Origin: Parapedobacter tibetensis
GTDB taxonomy: Bacteria; Bacteroidota; Bacteroidia; Sphingobacteriales; Sphingobacteriaceae
Direction: 5' to 3'
Length of the DNA stretch: 64,000 nt
NCBI RefSeq assembly: GCF_024704835.1
Contig: NZ_JAMXBE010000003.1
Span: 372,001 to 436,000, forward strand
The notes below the pieces were generated by a model that was not told where the DNA came from, did no database searches, and saw nothing but the letters and a program-made list of their open reading frames with translations. Shown one piece after another: positions 1 to 7,874 of the stretch. Each line of letters begins with the position of its first letter. Position 1 is the first letter of the stretch. Both the position numbers and the translations under genes were made by a program.

Positions 1-496
1 AGGCCGTGGCCAACACAATGAGGGATGAGTGGAACACATCGCTCTTTCCCCCATTGCCATCATCACCCATGAGAATGGCTGCCCCGATGAACCCGATGAC
101 TGCCCCGATGATCTGCACCACCCTGCTTCTGATGCCAAAAAATAAATAGCCAAACAACAGGATGAATAGAGGCACTAAAGAATCTAAAATGCCGGCCATG
201 GAGCTGCTCACTTTTTCTTGCGCGAGCGGAAACAAAAACATTGGAATGAAATTTCCCATCGCACCTCCAATAATAACCCAAGGCATCAGTTTTTTAGGAA
301 TATGCTTGAAATTTTGGACGCCGAAAATAACCAATACCAACCCCGCAGCACATAATCGTAATGCACCAACCTGCATGGGTGTGTATACAGCGATGCTCTG
401 CTTAATCAAGATAAAGGAACTGCCCCATGTGAGGGTAAGCACCCCCAACAATAGCCATTTTTGATATGCTGGATACAAGGATAGAATTTTGCTCAA
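1..496 (-). CDS. EamA/DMT-family transporter, N-terminal part (cut by window edge)
   Basis: Inner-membrane drug/metabolite transporter of the EamA family; its substrate cannot be told from sequence. I translated the minus strand by hand and read about 165 residues with five hydrophobic segments. The first carries the family hallmark LTWGSSFILIK at about residues 21-31, and the fifth ends near GAAILMGDD. The C-terminal half lies beyond base 1. No ATG is available near the N-terminus, so I take TTG at 494-496; an in-frame stop lies just upstream at 509-511. If the true start is the later ATG at PMQVG, the first helix would be lost, which is unlikely. Family assignment is confident, the start is not. 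Confidence 0.85.
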   Translation of the reverse strand, partial: MSKILSLYPAYQKWLLLGVLTLTWGSSFILIKQSIAVYTPMQVGALRLCAAGLVLVIFGVQNFKHIPKKLMPWVIIGGAMGNFIPMFLFPLAQEKVSSSMAGILDSLVPLFILLFGYLFFGIRSRVVQIIGAVIGFIGAAILMGDDGNGGKSDVFHSSLIVLATA

Positions 497-579
497 ATGT
501 CTGGTTTTTTAACCGTAGTTGGAAATTAAATAGGCTTCAGTTCGACGAATTATAAACATTGCCTTTGGCTATATCTCGC

Positions 580-717
580 TCAATAAGCCGTCTTACGCAT
601 AATCAATGGCACACCAACCGGATGAACACGCAACTTATTCACACCGGTGTCATAATCAACCACCCACATTGTCGCATCTGCCCCGCACTGACGGCTAAAT
701 TTCTCAGTAATTTTGGT
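580..717 (-). other. Short open stretch, possible gene remnant
   Basis: A minus-strand reading frame of about 45 codons with no ATG near its beginning. It encodes text such as DATMWVVDYDTGVN and VPLIMRKTAY before TGA at 580-582. The composition looks protein-like, as if it were the C-terminal end of a lost gene, but I do not recognise a family. Apart from this stretch and the promoter element of the next gene, I see nothing in the 497-734 gap. Confidence 0.2.
708..715 (+). promoter_or_regulatory. Candidate -7 element for the YdeI-like gene
   Basis: TAATTTTG fits the Bacteroidetes TAnnTTTG -7 consensus and lies 19 bases before the ATG at 735. No TTG is present at the usual -33 distance, so support is partial. 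Confidence 0.4.
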
Positions 718-734
718 TCAACAAATTAATCCGA

Positions 735-1196
735 ATGATTATGGCTAATGAAGTAGTATTTAACACCACGATTTTGCAAGAAGGCAACAACACAGGCATC
801 CAAGTTCCTGAAGATGCCGTAGAAAAATTGGCTGCGGGGAAACGCCCTCCGGTGAAGGTGACCTTGAACGGCTTTACCTACCGCAGTACCATCGCTGTCA
901 TGGGCGGCAGGTTTCTCATCCCGCTCAGTGCCGAACGTAGGACAAAAGCGAATGTAAAAGGTGGGGACCAACTGGATATTACCTTGGCACTCGACACCGA
1001 ACCGCGGGAGGTGGAACTTCCTAACGACTTTAAAGCGGCGTTGAATAAGAATAAAAAAGCCCTTACTTTCTTCGAAGGGCTGTCTTATAGCGCCAAATTA
1101 AGGTACGTGCTTCCCATCACACAGGCGAAGACGGAAGAAACGCGGCAACTCAGGATTGAAAAGGCGATAACTGACTTAGTGGCAGGCAAGAAATAG
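735..1196 (+). CDS. YdeI/OmdA-like protein with DUF1905 domain
   Basis: A 153-residue cytosolic protein of unknown biochemical role. The N-terminal 90 or so residues form a DUF1905-type beta domain (VTLNGFTYRSTIAVMGGRF followed by a GGDQLDITLALD strand). The C-terminal 50 residues are a YdeI/OmpD-associated helical module: LPNDFKAALNKN, then FFEGLSYSAKLRYV, then ARG/LYS-rich helices. Members are linked to bacteriocin protection, but that role is not established for this architecture. Start could be ATG 735 or ATG 741 (MIMANE); both follow the candidate -7 element. It stands alone, with a minus-strand operon downstream. Confidence 0.8.
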   Translation: MIMANEVVFNTTILQEGNNTGIQVPEDAVEKLAAGKRPPVKVTLNGFTYRSTIAVMGGRFLIPLSAERRTKANVKGGDQLDITLALDTEPREVELPNDFKAALNKNKKALTFFEGLSYSAKLRYVLPITQAKTEETRQLRIEKAITDLVAGKK

Positions 1197-1212
1197 CAAA
1201 GCCGATAATGAG

Positions 1213-1819
1213 CTAGGGCAAGGCTTTCCTAAGGTAGATATTGCCATAGGATGCGCTAATGACATAGCTGGGGCCCTTGCCTGGTGTCGCCGTAATGGAT
1301 GTATAGAAATCACGATCTTCCTTCTCGGTAAGCGTTAATGGTAAATCAGTATAGATTTTCCCAAAGCGGTTGGTCAATTTGATTTCCCCTATTCTGCGTT
1401 CATCCAGACTAGCATCTATGCCTCCATATTTTGCTTCCACGCTGATGGGGGCATCAAAATTGACGAGCTCCACCATGCCATATACCGAGGTCAAACCGTT
1501 TCTTTTCTCCATTTTCTTCTACATAATACACTTCAGGAATAGCTCCCATATTAATGTCATTGCGGATGCGGAGCACACCCGCTACATGCTCTTCCTCAAG
1601 GCTAAAGACGTCATTGAGTTGTCCACTGTTTATGTCAACGCTAGCATCTACCGCTACTGTATCTTTATCCCAAGTGCTTACGCGGATCAATTTGGGATAA
1701 TCAAAATGCAGTTCTAATTTCTCTCCGCTCTTGATGGGATAGGTCTTGCTGATCTTAGTCTGCGCTAGGGCTGGGCACGCCAGTATTGGCATAAACAACC
1801 AAATCACCAAATGTTTCAT
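1213..1819 (-). pseudogene. DUF4097-like secreted protein interrupted by a frameshift
   Basis: Two overlapping minus-strand frames form one protein of about 200 residues. The first (start 1819) has a signal peptide ending PALAQ, then beta-rich sequence to EVYYVEENGE. The second continues as EKRNGLTSVYGMVELVNFDA and ends at 1213. Removing one A from the AAAA tract near 1510-1515 joins them as EVYYVEEMEKRNG. The strand-turn pattern (VEAKYGGIDASL, ISASYGNIYL) resembles the DUF4097 protein just upstream. It is the last gene of the sigma factor operon. The shift may be real or a sequencing error in a homopolymer; the rest of the protein shows no decay, which favours error or a recent mutation. Confidence 0.7.
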
Positions 1820-1863
1820 GATCTAATTAATTATAACTGTTTTACAATATGACCCTGGCCATG

Positions 1864-2793
1864 TTATCTGGTGCGCAGATAGACATTTTTGTAGTTTGAT
1901 TTAAAAATCAGATCAACCCCTCCACCATTGATGGTACCTTTGATATTTTCCCGTTCACTACCCCGGTACACGAATCCCAGCGTGCGATCCTCTACTACGG
2001 GTGCCACGGGCGCTATGGGGGGCGTAGGAGCCCCATTTATTGTACCTCTGGGTGTGTCTGCAGTTCTCGTGGCTGTGCCTGATATGGCTGTTGCTCCGTG
2101 ACCCCTAGCGCCCTCTTCTTTTTCAACATTTCTTTCGGTAACCGTGATGTTAAAATCATCGGCAGCATAGAGCTTGCCATAGGAGGTACCCAGCTCAATG
2201 TTAGCTTTGGTGGAGGCCGGCAATGCGACATCTACGTAATCATATACGGAAATGATGGAAACCGGGCCCTTGATGTCGTTTTCAAAAGCTACATCTACGC
2301 TGCCATAAATGGCCTTTATGTTCATGGGGCCGCTGTTGTTTTCCAATTTTACCTTATTATATGAAGTGGATAGCTCAATCTCGCCTTTTATATTATTTAT
2401 CACGATGAGCTCAGCTTGCAGCGTTTTATGGTAAGTGAAGGTGATGGAAAACTGCTTGGGTACATGTATCTTCAACAGGTCTTTGTCAATACGATTGCCC
2501 ACCATATTCACATGGATATCCTGCCCGTTTTCGGTTACATTAATGCCCATGCCTGTATTGTCTTTATAACCCGTGCCGCTGATTGCTTGTAGTCCTTTTG
2601 CCCGTTCATCTTCCTCTTCTTGGGTCTTTTGGCTGGAAAAGATGATTTCGTTGCCATCATAACCCTCTATCACTGCCCCGTTGAGATTGAGATGGAGCTT
2701 GCCCGTACTTTTGGCAACTTTGTATTCTTTCTGCGCCCATGCTGAAAAACACAGGGAAAGAAGTAGTGTCAATGTGATTATTTGCTTTTTCAT
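1864..2793 (-). CDS. Secreted DUF4097-type beta-helix protein
   Basis: A 309-residue protein with a clear signal peptide (SLCFSAWAQ, cleavage near residue 20), so it is exported to the periplasm or outer membrane. The body is repetitive beta strands with the small-residue pattern of DUF4097, for example STSYNKVKLEN, KAIYGSVDVAF, ISVYDYVDVAL and GTSYGKLYA. A proline/threonine-rich linker at about 235-262 precedes the last segment. The biochemical role is unknown; such proteins are common at the end of ECF sigma operons in Bacteroidetes. It sits between the HEAT-repeat gene and a shorter, frameshifted relative, suggesting duplication. Confidence 0.8.
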   Translation of the reverse strand: MKKQIITLTLLLSLCFSAWAQKEYKVAKSTGKLHLNLNGAVIEGYDGNEIIFSSQKTQEEEDERAKGLQAISGTGYKDNTGMGINVTENGQDIHVNMVGNRIDKDLLKIHVPKQFSITFTYHKTLQAELIVINNIKGEIELSTSYNKVKLENNSGPMNIKAIYGSVDVAFENDIKGPVSIISVYDYVDVALPASTKANIELGTSYGKLYAADDFNITVTERNVEKEEGARGHGATAISGTATRTADTPRGTINGAPTPPIAPVAPVVEDRTLGFVYRGSERENIKGTINGGGVDLIFKSNYKNVYLRTR

Positions 2794-2825
2794 TTCGTTT
2801 GTTGTTAATGGAGTAATTTGTTGTT

Positions 2826-3608
2826 TTATAGCTTATTTTGGTTCAATAATACAGTATAGGCTTCATCTTTTACGGCCAAAAAGGTGCGCGGATCATTGGT
2901 AAGGGCGAATAGCGTTTCATCAACTTCCTTGTTGTCTACCCCGCCCAAAAGATTGATCAGACTCAACTGCATCAACGGGTCATCTTGGGTACCCAATGAT
3001 TTAATGAGCAGATCTGCAATGTGAGGTTCATGGGCATATTTGCCCAAAACATCCAATGCTGCTACACGGACATTGCTATTGCCGTCCTGATCAATGGTTT
3101 TGGAAAGCGCCGTTAGGATTTCATCATTCATGTGCCCCGACCGCTCGATTTCCAATATGGCTGCCAGCCTAATGCTTGCGGAACTACTGTCTACCAATTG
3201 GGCATGTAATGCTTGCGGCAAAGGTTCGGGAGCTTTGTAAACTGGAACTGCGCGACGCTTCTTCCTCTTAGGTGCTTCATCCTGCGTGGCCAATGGAGGT
3301 TCCGTTGTTTTTGCTAGGGATGGTTCAGGGTCGGCAGCTTTTGGGGCCGCTTTTTGCACCAAATGGAGGGGTTCATCGGCATCCGTTGGCTTGCCTTCAT
3401 CGTATAGCGTATAGGTGAAAACCAATCCCAATAGGATGGACGCAGCGACCAGCCACTTAGCTTTTTCGTGCCTTTTGAAAAAGCCTTTCTTGACAACAGT
3501 CTTGTGCTCAAGTTGGTCTTTTATGCGCTGCAAGACCGCTGCCGAGGGTTCGAGATGATCAAAAGCCTCCCGGTTTTCTTGCACAAATCTCTTTATGGGG
3601 TCACTCAT
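2826..3608 (-). CDS. HEAT-repeat membrane protein, probable anti-sigma factor
   Basis: A 260-residue protein with a cytosolic N-terminus of about 50 residues, one membrane helix (WLVAASILLGLVFTYTL, about 52-68), a charged linker, and C-terminal HEAT repeats at about 130-255. Repeat text includes IRLAAILEIERSG, VRVAALDVLGKYA and LMQLSLINLLGG. Its start overlaps the end of the sigma factor gene by 8 bases, which implies translational coupling. The topology and position fit an anti-sigma factor: short N-terminal sigma-binding segment inside, sensor outside. That function is inference; no zinc-binding anti-sigma motif is visible. Confidence 0.7.
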   Translation of the reverse strand: MSDPIKRFVQENREAFDHLEPSAAVLQRIKDQLEHKTVVKKGFFKRHEKAKWLVAASILLGLVFTYTLYDEGKPTDADEPLHLVQKAAPKAADPEPSLAKTTEPPLATQDEAPKRKKRRAVPVYKAPEPLPQALHAQLVDSSSASIRLAAILEIERSGHMNDEILTALSKTIDQDGNSNVRVAALDVLGKYAHEPHIADLLIKSLGTQDDPLMQLSLINLLGGVDNKEVDETLFALTNDPRTFLAVKDEAYTVLLNQNKL

Positions 3609-4230
3609 AATATGTCTTGTCTTTTAATGATTGTATAATCTTCTTTTTAGCACGGTGGTACTGTGTACGTACCGTATTATAGGAGATATCCAGCATTTTG
3701 CTGATTTCTTCCTGAGAAATATTTTCAAACAAGTATAAGCTCAATATAGTCTTATAGCCATGCGGCAATTCATCGATGGCTTTTCTTACATCCTCTACCT
3801 TGCAATCAAACAGCTTGTTTGCATCCTCGTCATAGTCATTTTCATCGGCAACATCGATTTCTCCTGCTTCTGAAAAAAGGATTTTCCTTTTCCTCAGGCA
3901 CGAAATGGAGCGGTTTAGAGCAATTCTCTTTACCCACGCCCCAAAACTTGCCGTATTTTGCAAACGATCAATATCCGCAAAGGCTAAGCAAAACGCCTCC
4001 TGTAGGATATCTTCAGCCTCGGCTGTATGCGAAATGATGCGGCGGATGGAATTGTATACATATTTGGCGTATTTGTTATACAATTCCGTATAACCCATAT
4101 CATTGCCTGCCCGACATAGGGTAATCAAGTGCTGTTCGTCTATCTGTTCTTTAGGCTGCAAGCGTTTTCTGTTCTGTGATTCATCTTTTAGTCGCCAAAT
4201 GCGTGATAATGTTGCATAGATGACTTGCAA
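3601..4230 (-). CDS. ECF-type RNA polymerase sigma-70 factor
   Basis: A transcription factor that directs RNA polymerase to a small regulon, probably including its own operon. Region 2 is visible at about 46-115 (ELYNKYAKYVYN, then AEDILQEAFCLAF, then SFGAWVKRIALNRS). Region 4 is at about 145-205 and ends in the helix-turn-helix SQEEISKMLDISYNTVRTQY. No ATG precedes region 2, so the start is a non-ATG codon: TTG at 4228-4230 gives 209 residues, and a slightly later start is possible. The gene leads a four-gene operon with the HEAT-repeat protein and two DUF4097-like proteins. Confidence 0.88.
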   Translation of the reverse strand: MQVIYATLSRIWRLKDESQNRKRLQPKEQIDEQHLITLCRAGNDMGYTELYNKYAKYVYNSIRRIISHTAEAEDILQEAFCLAFADIDRLQNTASFGAWVKRIALNRSISCLRKRKILFSEAGEIDVADENDYDEDANKLFDCKVEDVRKAIDELPHGYKTILSLYLFENISQEEISKMLDISYNTVRTQYHRAKKKIIQSLKDKTYYE

Positions 4231-4418
4231 TAGTTTAGAAATTTTTACGCTTCGACCTATATGGCCGGGATGCGCCTTATGTTAGAACCACGATGGGGGA
4301 TTTAGAATATGGGCAGAGATAGGCAATACAGGCGATTACCAGCAAAATTTCCTACCTTAGCATATTATTACAGAGATAGCTCAACCCAATACACCGATAA
4401 CAGAAGATAACCCAAGAG

Positions 4419-5267
4419 ATGGATGATTTAAAAATAGCTGTGCTGATTGATGCAGACAATGTATCAAGCTCAAAAATAGCGAGTATTTTGAATGAAGTGA
4501 AACGATATGGCATCCCGTCAATCAAACGGATCTATGCAGATTGGACCAAATCTCATGTTGCGGGCTGGAAAGAACCCTTGCTGACACATGCCATCACCCC
4601 GATACAGCAATATGGCTATACGACTGGCAAAAATTCGTCCGATTCTGCACTCATCATCGATGCGATGGATATTCTCCACACCCAACAAGTGGATGGGTTT
4701 ACGATTGTATCAAGCGACAGTGATTTTACCCGGTTAGCCGTGAGGCTCCGGGAGTCTGGAAAAATGGTGATTGGCGTGGGCGAAAAGAAAACACCCACAC
4801 CTTTTATCGCGGCTTGCGACAAGTTTATATACATCGAGATTTTGGATAAAGAAACCACCTCCAAACCCCTACCTAAAGAAAAGACATTTGCTGAAATTCC
4901 CAGTGCGGCCGGTAAGATATCCAAACCGACGGACGCGAGTATACAGGAACACGAACCCATAGGCCAAGAAATAATAGCTTTACTCAAAGCCTCGGTAAAC
5001 GATGTAGCGGATGAAGGCGGATGGGCCCCCTTGGCGGCCATCGGTGGATTGCTGAATAAAAGAAAGCCTGATTTTGACCCCCGCAACTATGGCTTCTCAA
5101 AACTAACCCCCTTGTTTAAATCATTGGACCAGTATTTTGAGGTGGAAGAGAAGAGCACGGAGAAAACCAAAATCAAACATGTATACATCAAAATCAAGGA
5201 AAAGCCAAAGACGGTGGGAAGGAAAGCTAAAAGCACCAGAAAACCGCCCTCATATCCGCTCGTGTAA
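4419..5267 (+). CDS. NYN-domain putative ribonuclease with OST-HTH/LOTUS domain
   Basis: A 282-residue cytosolic protein. The N-terminal 140 residues are a NYN (PIN-like) nuclease fold. Likely metal-binding acidic residues are D11 and D13 in LIDADN, D75 and D81 in NSSDSALIIDAMD, and D100/D102 in SSDSDF. The C-terminal part at about 166-240 resembles an OST-HTH/LOTUS winged helix (EGGWAPLAAIGGLL, then FDPRNYGFSKLTPLF), an RNA-binding module. A basic tail follows. The combination suggests RNA cleavage or decay; the target is unknown. Its 3' end overlaps the convergent SDR gene by 18 bases. Confidence 0.88.
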   Translation: MDDLKIAVLIDADNVSSSKIASILNEVKRYGIPSIKRIYADWTKSHVAGWKEPLLTHAITPIQQYGYTTGKNSSDSALIIDAMDILHTQQVDGFTIVSSDSDFTRLAVRLRESGKMVIGVGEKKTPTPFIAACDKFIYIEILDKETTSKPLPKEKTFAEIPSAAGKISKPTDASIQEHEPIGQEIIALLKASVNDVADEGGWAPLAAIGGLLNKRKPDFDPRNYGFSKLTPLFKSLDQYFEVEEKSTEKTKIKHVYIKIKEKPKTVGRKAKSTRKPPSYPLV

Positions 5268-5972
5268 GCGGCCCGGAAGCCATTTGTAGATCCAAGCGAT
5301 GAGTTGCCATCGTTTAGTAATGTGTACCACTTTTTTTCGCTTGCGAAGGGCCTGATAGATCTGTCTGGCCGCCTTATCGATTGGCGCGACCCAGAATTTT
5401 ACCGGAGATTTGGCCATGGGGGTGTCTACAAATCCCGGCCGGATATCGGTAATCGTGATGGCTGCTTGTTCTTTATGGGCCTTCTGCCGAAGACCTTGCA
5501 GGTAATTGGTTTGGTAAGCCTTGGTGGCGCTGTATGCCGGTGCTTGGCGACTACCCCGAATACCGGCAATGGAACTGATTGCGGCCAGGTGCCCATGACC
5601 TTTAGCCTTGAAATGATTAAAGGCCCAGTCGGCTACACAGGTAAATCCGCTAACATTTAGCGCGATTATCTTTTGCTCAACGGCAAAATCCAGCGCTTCA
5701 TTGACATCACCACCTCCGGCACTGATGACGAGAATATCCACGCCGCCCATAGTCGAAACCAACGCATCCAAGTGATCGGCGCATCCATCAGTATCCGTGA
5801 CATCAAAGGCACGCACATAATAGCGGTCCGGCTGGGCGGCCTCCAAATCCTGCAGGAGCTCGGTACGCCGGCCGGTAATTCCGACAATATTCCCCTCCGA
5901 AACCAATATTTCGGCCAGTGCGCGGCCTATTCCGGAGCTCGCACCTATAATGATGATTTTTTTATTGCGCAT
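5250..5972 (-). CDS. Short-chain dehydrogenase/reductase
   Basis: A 240-residue classical SDR using NAD(P)H. The cofactor loop is GASSGIG at 10-16, the structural NAG-like motif appears as ISAGGG at about 83-88, and the catalytic triad is Ser133 or Ser134, Tyr147 and Lys151 (YSATK). Arg35/Arg36 after strand 2 (GRR) suggests NADP preference. The C-terminus is basic and amphipathic (KRWQLIAWIYKWL), resembling membrane-associated SDRs, so a lipid or long-chain substrate is possible. The substrate is not identifiable. A TACCTTTA element lies about a dozen bases upstream of the ATG at 5972. Confidence 0.85.
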   Translation of the reverse strand: MRNKKIIIIGASSGIGRALAEILVSEGNIVGITGRRTELLQDLEAAQPDRYYVRAFDVTDTDGCADHLDALVSTMGGVDILVISAGGGDVNEALDFAVEQKIIALNVSGFTCVADWAFNHFKAKGHGHLAAISSIAGIRGSRQAPAYSATKAYQTNYLQGLRQKAHKEQAAITITDIRPGFVDTPMAKSPVKFWVAPIDKAARQIYQALRKRKKVVHITKRWQLIAWIYKWLPGRLHERI

Positions 5973-6046
5973 AGCGTATGGCGTAAAGGTAACACTTCCT
6001 AGCTCTTTTTACATGACTGCGGAAGAGGTGTAATTACATCAACCGG

Positions 6047-6427
6047 TTAATCTTCGTAAAAATCCTGAAGCGAGGCCACATAGGTATCATGCCACCCCTC
6101 CACGATTTCTTCATATACCTCATCGGGGATATTGGTGTGCCGTATCTCCATGGAGGTGCCTTTTTTATGATCATGGAGTTTGATGGTAACAATAGATTCT
6201 TCTGCCTCATCAGCAAAATACCATTGCTGTTCGATTTTCCTGTCCTTTTCAAATGATAGGTTCTTGCCAACGATGGATCCGCTCCACATGGAGAATTCCG
6301 TGCCCGGAACTGCCGACATGGTGGCTTCTTCGCCCGTCCACAAGTTGATAGTGATTTCCGTGGTGAGGGCCATGTATACCTGCTCTGGGGGTGCAGGGAT
6401 GATAAAATATGACTTAAAATCTTTCAT
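6047..6427 (-). CDS. SRPBCC / AHSA1-type ligand-binding protein
   Basis: A 126-residue START-like fold protein, intact for the family. It begins with IPAPPEQVYMALT, the usual first strand and helix, followed by LWTGEEATMSAVPGTEFSMW, an acidic-aromatic middle, and the final helix GWHDTYVASLQDF. These proteins bind hydrophobic ligands or act as Aha1-like cochaperones; no ligand can be proposed. A remnant of a VOC-family gene lies on the opposite strand 160 bases away, and SRPBCC and VOC genes are frequent neighbours. Confidence 0.82.
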   Translation of the reverse strand: MKDFKSYFIIPAPPEQVYMALTTEITINLWTGEEATMSAVPGTEFSMWSGSIVGKNLSFEKDRKIEQQWYFADEAEESIVTIKLHDHKKGTSMEIRHTNIPDEVYEEIVEGWHDTYVASLQDFYED

Positions 6428-6585
6428 GATGATTATTCCCGCTGGATACGTAGCTTATTTCCCGCTTATAGCGGATAAATATAGGAAGGATTTCTGTCCC
6501 TTACCGTTAATTGCCATTAATTATTTCAATCGTGCTGACCCTTTAACCCTGCTTTTGCCTCATCCCCCCATCTTTGTCGCGTTCG

Positions 6586-6693
6586 TCCATTCCTCAAGAC
6601 CTTCAGGACATGTTTTGGGGTTCCTATTATGGAAGCTGTAAAGACAAATTTGGCGTACAATGGATGTTTAATCATACCGAAAAACCAGCATAA
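6586..6693 (+). pseudogene. C-terminal remnant of a PhnB-like VOC-family gene
   Basis: In the 6428-6806 gap a 36-codon plus-strand stretch reads SIPQDLQDMFWGSYYG, then CKDKFGVQWMFNHTEKPA and TAA at 6691-6693. The FWG-x-YYG and DKFGVQWM text is the conserved end of PhnB-like vicinal-oxygen-chelate proteins. The upstream 100 residues are missing: the bases before it hold no matching frame. The rest of the gap shows no gene. Confidence 0.65.
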
Positions 6694-6806
6694 GCTTTGA
6701 AACCAAGGGGTGCATGCCTCCCCTCCCTCTTGGTTTAATTTCTCCCTAAAGATACTTTGCCAGCTCCCAAAAGTTTGGTTACCTTCGCTTTGTAAAAAAC
6801 AAAGGG

Positions 6807-7424
6807 ATGGGGCTATTGATAAGCCCTTATCGCTCATCCAATGGTAAAAGCTTGAAGACAACGGCTGCAAAATTAATCTCTACACTTGGTCATCCTTTTT
6901 TGACCGTTCCGGTATTTGTTCTTTTTTTACTTTTTAGTCATGAGCCCATAATGAAAGCGACTATGCTTTCCTTATTGATTGTGGGCGGGGTGTTTGTTCC
7001 CATTGGTTTAAAGACCATTCATGGCGTTCGAAACGGAATCTATACCAATCTTGATGTATCGGACCAGACTCAACGGCAAAAATGGTTTATCGCTACCACG
7101 GTTTTGCTATTGGGCGTTACCATAATCATATGGGTAACGGATCAGGATAGAACATTGCGATTGGCCGTTACATGTGCCTTGATACTCTTGCTGGTTGCCC
7201 AAGTAGTGAATATTGCCGTAAAGGCTTCTATGCACCTGGCTTTCCATACTTTTCTTGGCTTATTGATTTTTCATTTTAGCTGGGCTTCTGGAATACTTTT
7301 CCTCTTTTTTTCTCCTTTTTTGGCTTGGTCGAGATTATACCTCAAGCGTCATGTCTTGAAAGAAATTATAGTCGGGATAATTTTGGGCGCCATTTTTGGT
7401 GGTGTGTTTTTGGTATTAGTATGA
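6807..7424 (+). CDS. PAP2-like membrane protein
   Basis: A 205-residue polytopic membrane protein with about six hydrophobic segments. The last third carries degenerate PAP2 phosphatase motifs: MHLAFHTFLG in place of PSGH, then SRLYLKRHVLKEIIVG matching the SR-x5-H motif with a Glu where Asp is usual. The first motif (K-x6-RP) is not clear. It may be a lipid phosphatase or phosphotransferase, or a family member that lost activity. Start is uncertain: ATG 6807 gives a hydrophilic leader of about 20 residues and a later start is possible. It overlaps the convergent Nudix gene by 9 bases. Confidence 0.65.
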   Translation: MGLLISPYRSSNGKSLKTTAAKLISTLGHPFLTVPVFVLFLLFSHEPIMKATMLSLLIVGGVFVPIGLKTIHGVRNGIYTNLDVSDQTQRQKWFIATTVLLLGVTIIIWVTDQDRTLRLAVTCALILLLVAQVVNIAVKASMHLAFHTFLGLLIFHFSWASGILFLFFSPFLAWSRLYLKRHVLKEIIVGIILGAIFGGVFLVLV

Positions 7425-7829
7425 TGGGGCTATGTCTGCCAATTTAGCCACGACGGGTAGGTCTGCCGGAGCCCAATCAAGCTGAGGCAGGTCAGTAGCA
7501 TTCAGCCATTGGTAGTAGATATGTTCGGTAAGTTGCAAGGCATCAATATGGCCTAATGTACAAAGGTAGGCTTCTAAGGTAATGCTAAAATGGGGATATT
7601 CGTAGGCTACCGTATGGTATTTGTCGCCCACCTTGATTTCCAAGCGGATCTCTTCTTCTATCTCACGGCGTAGCGCCGCTTGGAATGATTCCCCAGGCTC
7701 TACCTTGCCCCCAGGAAACTCATATTTATAACTTAGGTAGTCATGCTTGCTGGCCCCCTTTTGCATGCACAGGATTTTGCCTTTATGCTGGATGATGGCG
7801 GCAACAACGTTGTAGTGAGGTAGGGTCAT
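7416..7829 (-). CDS. MutT-like Nudix hydrolase
   Basis: A 137-residue Nudix pyrophosphohydrolase. The Nudix box is complete at about 40-62: GGKVEPGESFQAALRREIEE matches G-x5-E-x7-REU-x-EE, so metal binding and catalysis should be intact. Size and the N-terminal VVAAIIQHKGKILCMQ strand match MutT-type enzymes that hydrolyse oxidised or non-canonical nucleoside triphosphates. The exact substrate is inferred. The gene is followed (convergently) by the PAP2-like gene. TACTTTAG, a near-consensus -7 element, lies three bases before the ATG. Confidence 0.88.
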   Translation of the reverse strand: MTLPHYNVVAAIIQHKGKILCMQKGASKHDYLSYKYEFPGGKVEPGESFQAALRREIEEEIRLEIKVGDKYHTVAYEYPHFSITLEAYLCTLGHIDALQLTEHIYYQWLNATDLPQLDWAPADLPVVAKLADIAPSY

Positions 7830-7874
7830 GGCCTAAAGTAACAACTTTTTCCGATTTGTTGTCTTTTTTGACGA

